A stretch of 20,778 nt of DNA from JBDNDK01 sp046719185 (GTDB taxonomy: Bacteria > Armatimonadota > UBA5829), in NCBI GenBank assembly GCA_046719185.1, contig JBDNDK010000023.1:1-20778 (forward strand). Reading direction: 5' to 3'. Below are positions 15,941 to 20,778 of this stretch, one piece after another; position 1 is the stretch's first letter; each line of letters starts with the position of its first letter. The translations under genes and the position numbers were made by a program. The notes beneath the pieces were generated by a model. The model saw nothing but the letters and a program-made list of their open reading frames with translations. It was not told the DNA's origin and did no database searches.

Positions 15941-18550
15941 CTATTCAAGAAAACAAACTGCTTTCCTTGCCTGAGGATCTGCTACAACTTTAATTAACTT
16001 ACCTGTTTCTTTTTTAACATCAATAACTTTTATAAGAGGCTCCAATTCAGGCACACCTGATACAAATTCATTAAAGCAATTTTCTGACTTCATAAAGAAA
16101 TCTTCATTAAATAGGCTGTCTTTGTTATCTGGATACACAGCCAAGTATATCACCTGATCTTCCACTAAATCCAAGAAGAAATGTGTGCCATAAGATACCT
16201 CTGGAAGCTGTCCTGCAGATTCTAAAGCCACTTCCACAAGCACTACAGTGTTATTTATATCAGAGTATGTAACATTCACTCCAAGGTCTATGTTGTTGCT
16301 TCCCCATCTACCCGGTCCTACCATCATAGTAGGAGAGCTAGAAATTAACGGATGGTCATTTATTTTGCCTACTATTCTGCCAATTATTCCTCTTTTATCA
16401 ATAAACTCTTTTGAATTGTAAAGATGAGGATTGATATATACAACATGAGTGATGCCATCAACCACTCCACCACTCACCATTCTCTCTGACTTAAAAATAG
16501 TGTCTTTTTCAGATATATTTTCAGGTACCTCAACTACTCCAGTTGAACCGGGAAGCCATAATGGTCTGCATTGCAATAAATTTATTCTCACATTTTCATC
16601 TGAATCAATGGAAGCTGTAAATTCTGTATCCACAGGGTGACCATAGGCATCTTCAAGAGTGGTTAATATATTGTCTATCAAACTCACAAACTTAGTTCTT
16701 TTGATTAGATTATTGAATGTTAGAACCATTGGTTTTGAGGTGTCTATATGTCTGCTGATAGAGTCAGAAACATTGTCTGAATCTACTGTTGAAACCAACA
16801 GATGCAGATTGGATAATTTATTCTCATTTGTTATATCTTCAAAGAGCATTGTTTCCAGCTTGTTGGTCTCTAAGTTTAGCAAATCAACATGTTTTTGTGA
16901 GTATTTAACTATCTTCATTCCAACTTCTGGTCTTAGTGTGGGATGGCTGATTGCAATCATTCTTGGATAATCTCCACCTACTCTATCAACTGCTCTAGTG
17001 CCAAGTCCAAACACAAGTCTAATAATGCCTTTTTTAGGGTCTATTCTGCTGTTCCAAGCATATAAATTCCTTGAAAATGCTACACCTGCCAGTGTTGGAT
17101 AAAACCACTTTCCTCTAGGCTGACCAGATACTCTCTGAACAAGTATTGCCATTTGCTCATCATTTTCAGCTAAGCCTCTTTTTCTTCTGTAGTGAAGAGC
17201 TGAAGGGTTTAATGCACTAGCATATACAAGCTTTAATGCATTCATAAAATTAGTGAGTCTTGTTTCAGGATCACCTTGATTAGCACAAAAAATGCTGTCA
17301 TATTTCCCTGCAAATGCACTTCCAAAGCTATCCTCAAGCAAGCTGCTAGATCTCACAATCACAGGTGCCTGCCCATAATAATCAAGCAAGTTTCTGAATT
17401 GTTCTACTATCTGAGAAGGGAAAGTGCCTGCTAGAAATCTTTCCTGCACTTCCTCATATTCCTCTGGTGATATTTTAGTTGACCTAGATAATTTTAGCCT
17501 CATTCTGAAAAGATTATTTCTAACTAAGAAAGTGAAGAATACATCAGAGCCAATATAAAAAGAATCATGTTCCTCAAAAGAGTTGAGTATATCTGAATCT
17601 ATAAATTTATTCTCAAGTATTGCTCTAGCCACCAGCATTCCAGCAGCTTTACCACCAATTCTTCCAGAGCCTACCACTCTTTCTCTTATTGCAAAAAGCT
17701 CTTCAAGACTCATATATTCATCAGCAAGAGTAAGCATTTCAGCATCATTGCCAAAGAGCATTCTGCATAGCTCATATTTAAGAGCTTTAAGCTCTGGGTT
17801 ATCATAATCTTGCATAGATATGTTTGAGATTTTATCTAAAAGCTTATCATACACACTTTCCCATGGTGCTATGGATTCTGCATTATGCTTAAGTGGATTT
17901 CTCTGAGCAACAGTGGAAATTTGAGCTGCATATCCACTCTGAATCACAGGCACAAACTCTTCACCTTTTAACACATGAGGCATAAACATTTGAGGTGAAT
18001 ACCTATCCCAAACTTTTAGTGGATGAATATATTTTTTATCATCAATGGTATAAACATCAATCAATATCTGAGTGGTATCTCTAATTCTGGCAACGGCATT
18101 ATGAGAATGTTTTCCTCTTGCAAGAGCAAAATATGTGATAGTGTCTAATTCAAAAAGATATGGACAGGTTACTTGGAAGAAGTTTGCTAATAATTCATCA
18201 GTAGCCCATTTTTCAACTAGATACGAGATGCTATCTAGCACATAATATGCTTCAAGACCATTTCTATCTATGATATGGTGCATTTGACTACTGAAATAAT
18301 CAAACCCTCTAGATGCATCAATTTCAATTATTTCTAGTCCTTCCATTGGATTGAGCACTGGTTTATGAGGAGCAAACCTAAAATATGTGAGATTTCTTTT
18401 TTGCTCAAGAGCTCTTTTTGCCAATGGTTCTACAAAATATATATAGTCATCAAGGTCATCAACCTGCCAAACTACATTATCACCTTTTCTTAAGCCATGC
18501 AGAACATCATCAAGAGGATCAAGACCAGTGGAAAAATCATAAGTTGCCAT
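15941..18550 (-). CDS. PEP synthase/PPDK-like ATP-grasp protein with degenerate KaiC/RecA-like N-terminus
   Basis: This 869-residue protein has three parts. Residues 1-200 read like a KaiC/RecA module (STGLDPLDDVLHGLRKGD), but the Walker A position is VWQVDDLDDY, so ATP binding there is probably lost. Residues about 285-665 form the PEP-synthase/pyruvate-phosphate-dikinase ATP-grasp domain: GGKAAG at 299-304, VIVRSSSLLEDSFGSAFAGKYDS at 397-419, AGVAFSRN at 488-495 and LLQCRPL at 658-664. A C-terminal domain carries GPGRWGS (746-752) and YGTHFFLDL. The phosphohistidine swivelling domain and PEP/pyruvate TIM barrel of true PPDK are absent, so it cannot run the full PEP reaction alone. It probably phosphorylates another substrate or regulates. 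GAGG lies about seven bases before the ATG. It heads a likely operon with the GH63-like gene. The biochemical role is unknown. Confidence 0.8.
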   Translation of the reverse strand: MATYDFSTGLDPLDDVLHGLRKGDNVVWQVDDLDDYIYFVEPLAKRALEQKRNLTYFRFAPHKPVLNPMEGLEIIEIDASRGFDYFSSQMHHIIDRNGLEAYYVLDSISYLVEKWATDELLANFFQVTCPYLFELDTITYFALARGKHSHNAVARIRDTTQILIDVYTIDDKKYIHPLKVWDRYSPQMFMPHVLKGEEFVPVIQSGYAAQISTVAQRNPLKHNAESIAPWESVYDKLLDKISNISMQDYDNPELKALKYELCRMLFGNDAEMLTLADEYMSLEELFAIRERVVGSGRIGGKAAGMLVARAILENKFIDSDILNSFEEHDSFYIGSDVFFTFLVRNNLFRMRLKLSRSTKISPEEYEEVQERFLAGTFPSQIVEQFRNLLDYYGQAPVIVRSSSLLEDSFGSAFAGKYDSIFCANQGDPETRLTNFMNALKLVYASALNPSALHYRRKRGLAENDEQMAILVQRVSGQPRGKWFYPTLAGVAFSRNLYAWNSRIDPKKGIIRLVFGLGTRAVDRVGGDYPRMIAISHPTLRPEVGMKIVKYSQKHVDLLNLETNKLETMLFEDITNENKLSNLHLLVSTVDSDNVSDSISRHIDTSKPMVLTFNNLIKRTKFVSLIDNILTTLEDAYGHPVDTEFTASIDSDENVRINLLQCRPLWLPGSTGVVEVPENISEKDTIFKSERMVSGGVVDGITHVVYINPHLYNSKEFIDKRGIIGRIVGKINDHPLISSSPTMMVGPGRWGSNNIDLGVNVTYSDINNTVVLVEVALESAGQLPEVSYGTHFFLDLVEDQVIYLAVYPDNKDSLFNEDFFMKSENCFNEFVSGVPELEPLIKVIDVKKETGKLIKVVADPQARKAVCFLE

Positions 18551-18587
18551 ATATAAGCCTCATAAAATACATTTGTAGTTTATTATT

Positions 18588-18596
18588 ATTCTATCA
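18588..18596 (-). promoter_or_regulatory. Extended -10 element before the ATP-grasp gene
   Basis: TGATAGAAT fits the extended -10 pattern (TG, one base, then TAGAAT against TATAAT). A clear -35 is lacking. It would start transcription about 30 bases before the ATG at 18550, leaving the GAGG ribosome site within the leader. Confidence 0.4.
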
Positions 18597-18741
18597 CATG
18601 GTGCTACTTTTCCTGTTTGGGTTCAATATCTTATTAGCTTTTTTCTTTCTAAGGGTATAATGATAACAAGGAAAAGGTATATTTACTGAAGAATTAATAC
18701 TCAAACAGCCAATAACTTAAATTAGAAGTAAGATTTTTATG

Positions 18742-18900
18742 TACATCCCATGAGCCTTCGTCTCACCCCCTTTATAAGGGGGAATAGATATAATGATTGT
18801 TTGCATATTTCCTCTTTGAAGAGGCACTTGAACAAAGAGAAAGCTAAAATAATTCCCCCTTTGAAGGGGGCTCTTGAACGAAGTGAAAGAGGGGGATGTA
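18742..18900. repeat. Mosaic of three related palindromic repeat units (REP/MITE-like)
   Basis: The block is bounded by the inverted ends TACATCCC (18742-18749) and GGGATGTA (18893-18900). A left unit (18742-18785) is an inverted copy of a right unit (18852-18900), and a diverged third unit (18808-18843) is direct to the right one. Each carries a near-perfect hairpin: CCCCCTT-TAT-AAGGGGG (18766-18782), CCTCTT-TG-AAGAGG (18811-18824) and CCCCCTT-TG-AAGGGGG (18855-18870). A second small stem, CTCTT with AAGAG, is at 18871-18891. The G/C runs differ sharply from the AT-rich surroundings. This is the architecture of bacterial interspersed mosaic elements or MITE-like repeats; no transposase is present. 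Confidence 0.8.
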
Positions 18901-18926
18901 GATAAACATAATAAACAGTAACTAAT

Positions 18927-18931
18927 GGAGG
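18927..18931 (+). promoter_or_regulatory. Ribosome binding site that fixes the start of the cytidylate-kinase-like gene
   Basis: GGAGG is eight bases before the ATG at 18940. It overlaps the in-frame upstream ATG at 18925, which therefore is not the likely start. Confidence 0.75.
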
Positions 18932-18939
18932 ATAAAAAA

Positions 18940-19626
18940 ATGCCCAGATATATAGAAGAAATGGTGAGCCAGCAAGTTCACAGATCTGAAATTGCAAGAC
19001 AAAGAGAAATTGAAAAAGGTATCACCTGCACAAATCCTGTGGTTACAATATCTAGAACAATGGGTTCTGGTGCAAGAGTGATTGCACAAAAATTAGCAGA
19101 TGAACTTGGATGGAGCTATTGGTCAAAAGATTTGCTTGATGCTATTGCTGAAGATGCCAATGTATCCAGAAAAGTGGTAGAAAGCTTTGATGAAAAAACT
19201 ATATCAGAGCTTGAAATGATAGCTAGAGCTGCTATGGGTGATCATGAAATGACAAGCTTTGTATATGCTAAACATCTTGCAAAAGCCATTGCCTCCATTG
19301 GAACACTTGGAAATGCTATTATTTTAGGCAGAGGTGCAAATTTAATGCTTCCAGATGCTCTTCATGTTAGAATTGATGCATCAGAAGAGCATAGAATCAA
19401 TAATATGGTGAAATTTGAAAATATGGATCCTGAAGATGCTAAAGCTAAAATCAGGATATCAGATAAAGAAAGAAAAACTTTTTTAATCAAGACATTTGGT
19501 AAGCAAAGAGCAAATAATGAAATATTTGACCTTCAAATATGGATGGACAGGTTTACAATTGATAATGCAGCAGCAATCATAAAAACTGCAATCGTGCAAA
19601 AATTTGACCTTACTTGCCCTATCTAA
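18940..19626 (+). CDS. Cytidylate kinase-like family protein
   Basis: From the ATG at 18940 the product is 228 residues, starting MPRYIEEMVSQQVH. After a charged N-terminal helix it has VVTISRTMGSGARVIAQKLA, the family's P-loop equivalent (usually SRxxGSGGxxIA; here Gly is replaced by Ala after GSG). Next come WSYWSKDLLDAIA, then AIILGRGANLML, and a Lid-like DKERKTFLIKTFG. These match the cytidylate-kinase-like (Cytidylate_kin2) group, whose members are usually annotated only by similarity to CMP kinase and whose substrate is not established. True Cmk is a different, canonical family, so I do not give that symbol. It is the only plus-strand gene. It starts 40 bp after the repeat cluster and ends two bases from the stop of the converging galactosidase-like gene. 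Confidence 0.8.
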   Translation: MPRYIEEMVSQQVHRSEIARQREIEKGITCTNPVVTISRTMGSGARVIAQKLADELGWSYWSKDLLDAIAEDANVSRKVVESFDEKTISELEMIARAAMGDHEMTSFVYAKHLAKAIASIGTLGNAIILGRGANLMLPDALHVRIDASEEHRINNMVKFENMDPEDAKAKIRISDKERKTFLIKTFGKQRANNEIFDLQIWMDRFTIDNAAAIIKTAIVQKFDLTCPI

Positions 19627-19628
19627 TT

Positions 19629-20778
19629 TTATAAAACACCAGTTTCAACAGAAAATGGTTTCATATTAAGCTCAATTTCAACACCGGAAATCTCTGCTTT
19701 TTCATAGATGGTTTCCGGTGTGTAGTTTAATGCACACCAATGAGCTTTTCCAGTATTATCCTCAAGAACAATCACTCTAATTTTTGAAAATTTTGATATT
19801 TGGCTTACTCCAACTCTCTGCAAAACTTTTTTAAATAACTCAAGCTGAGCTTTGGTTGAAAACTTCACTTCAAAAGGCAAAAATACAACTGTTCCATTAC
19901 CAACTTTTTTGATTGTGATTGCAGGTTTTCCATCAGCTCTTTTTTCTATTACTTCATCCCAAAAATCAGATTCTAAAATATATCCTGCACTCATTATTGT
20001 TTCCATACCATCATTCAATATCACTGATGGAGTATGTTCCTTCTGCACCACTCCCACGCCTTCTGAGAGTATGTTGCAAGGCAAGTGATTTGTATCTTCT
20101 GATGGCAATTGACCACTTATTATGAGAGTTCCACCGGTCAATACAAAGCTATAAAGCTTTTCCTGATTCTCTCTGCTCATCACCTTTTCTGAGGCTATCC
20201 ATATAGGCATTGAAAAATCTAACTGCAAATTATCTATCAAGATTGCTTTTGCTGAGTATCCTGTCCTGAAGAAATATTCAAAAAGCTGTCTTGTAGGATT
20301 ATCTCTGTATGGATGAATGTGAAAAATACCAACTGCTAAATCAAATATTCTGTTTGAATCAGCAAGCCACTGTAAATCTTGCAAATCATCAAATGCAGAT
20401 TTGAAACCAAAATATGTTTCTCTCAAGTTGCCGTTTGTGTCTATTGGAGCTTGATAATCATAAGTAGTACCTTCAGCTCCGACTCTAGGCAAATTTTTAC
20501 CACCTGCAAGCACATATAAATTTAAGCCTCTATATCCACATAATAATGCCCACATAGCCCATATATAAATATTTGGACCATATAACTCATACTCAAGCTC
20601 ATTTGGTGCACCAGCCTGAAATTCAAAAGAAATAGGCACACTGCTAGCAACTTGATTTAATATCTGAGCTCCATATTCACAGCAGTATGATATATTAGCA
20701 GGACCTAGTTGCTTGTTATTAACAAATGTGTAGTATAAATCTATGCCAGCAAGTAGTTCTTTGTTTTGCTTTATTGAT
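19629..20778 (-). CDS. GH35/GH42-type beta-galactosidase-like protein, 5' end outside the window
   Basis: The reading frame stays open to the right edge, giving at least 382 residues of the C-terminal part. An apparent GTG start at 20639 is internal: 46 further codons upstream are open and continue the domain. PISFEFQAGAP contains the probable catalytic nucleophile Glu. It is followed by GYRGLNLYVLAGGKNLP and YDYQAPIDTNGNLRETY, typical of clan GH-A enzymes of the GH35/GH42 type just after the barrel's end strands. The acid/base residue would lie beyond the edge. A following alpha/beta region (FSMPIWIASEKVMS, LTGGTLIISG) resembles the trimerisation-like Rossmann domain of GH42 and related GH35 proteins. 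Its stop lies two bases from that of the convergent kinase-like gene. Family assignment is moderate; the sugar is uncertain. Confidence 0.7.
   Translation of the reverse strand, partial: SIKQNKELLAGIDLYYTFVNNKQLGPANISYCCEYGAQILNQVASSVPISFEFQAGAPNELEYELYGPNIYIWAMWALLCGYRGLNLYVLAGGKNLPRVGAEGTTYDYQAPIDTNGNLRETYFGFKSAFDDLQDLQWLADSNRIFDLAVGIFHIHPYRDNPTRQLFEYFFRTGYSAKAILIDNLQLDFSMPIWIASEKVMSRENQEKLYSFVLTGGTLIISGQLPSEDTNHLPCNILSEGVGVVQKEHTPSVILNDGMETIMSAGYILESDFWDEVIEKRADGKPAITIKKVGNGTVVFLPFEVKFSTKAQLELFKKVLQRVGVSQISKFSKIRVIVLEDNTGKAHWCALNYTPETIYEKAEISGVEIELNMKPFSVETGVL
19681..19721. repeat. Perfect 10-bp inverted repeat inside the galactosidase-like gene
   Basis: ACACCGGAAA (19681-19690) and TTTCCGGTGT (19712-19721) are perfect inverse copies separated by 21 bases. 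They lie about 55 bp past the end of the convergent plus-strand gene. No U-tract follows on either strand, so it is not a standard terminator, but it could form a stable stem in either transcript. Confidence 0.6.

Larger units (their letters stand above)
18551..18924. other. 374-bp divergent intergenic region
   Basis: This is the only gap over 300 bp. From the left it holds the leader and extended -10 promoter of the ATP-grasp gene, then about 140 bp of plain AT-rich sequence (18600-18741) with no gene I can support. Next comes the palindromic repeat cluster (18742-18900) and a short 24-base stretch to the cytidylate-kinase-like gene. A second weak leftward promoter-like pair (TTGAGT, 17 bases, TATACC) lies in the AT-rich part. 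I could not find a convincing plus-strand promoter. Confidence 0.7.

Noticed and set aside
18742..18900. CRISPR array
   Set aside because: Only three diverged units, in mixed orientation and with unequal spacing (22 and 8 bases), and no cas genes in the window.
18737..18997. An 86-codon minus-strand open frame across the repeat cluster
   Set aside because: It is the translation of the palindromic repeats (PPLSLRSRAPFKGG and similar) and overlaps the start and ribosome site of the kinase-like gene; no ribosome site of its own.
20637..20639. GTG start for the galactosidase-like gene at 20639
   Set aside because: The frame is open for 46 more codons to the window edge and the family's catalytic barrel must lie upstream, so this is an internal valine codon.

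Overview
The window is AT-rich bacterial DNA, roughly one third G+C by eye, using the standard code (TGA is a real stop, for example for dnaJ). Fourteen of the fifteen genes lie on the minus strand, so transcription runs mostly from high to low coordinates. Shine-Dalgarno sites of GGAGG/GAGG type are common, and TTG is used as a start at least once. The dnaJ-prmA-rsmE order, a Ycf45-type R3H ATPase and a secreted heparinase-like protein with a golvin-like C-terminus suggest a Terrabacteria-type lineage such as Armatimonadota or a relative. That placement is a weak inference, because no rRNA or lineage marker is present.

Right part (18.5-20.8 kb): a GH35/GH42-type beta-galactosidase-like gene runs off the right edge. 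It converges with the only plus-strand gene, a cytidylate-kinase-like protein. A 374-bp divergent intergenic region follows. It holds a cluster of three related palindromic repeats and a probable promoter for the leftward genes.

Middle (6.3-18.5 kb): a carbohydrate-processing block, read right to left. It contains an ATP-grasp protein with a KaiC-like N-terminus, a GH63-like six-hairpin glycosidase, a secreted heparinase II/III-type polysaccharide lyase, an ApbE-type flavin transferase, a GH130 mannoside phosphorylase-like enzyme and a GH172 (DUF2961) enzyme. Only the lyase has a signal peptide. This suggests outside depolymerisation followed by inside processing, but no transporter or regulator gene lies in the window.

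Left part (0-6.2 kb): housekeeping genes. These are a small unknown protein with its own promoter and terminator, an OsmC-family protein, RNA polymerase omega with a long acidic tail, then dnaJ-prmA-rsmE and the Ycf45-like ATPase. There is no dnaK or grpE beside dnaJ. I saw no tRNA, rRNA, CRISPR array, transposase or phage gene. The most unusual items are the acidic tail on omega, the domain-truncated KaiC/ATP-grasp protein, the repeat cluster and the atypical ApbE. None amounts to a clearly new defence or mobile system.
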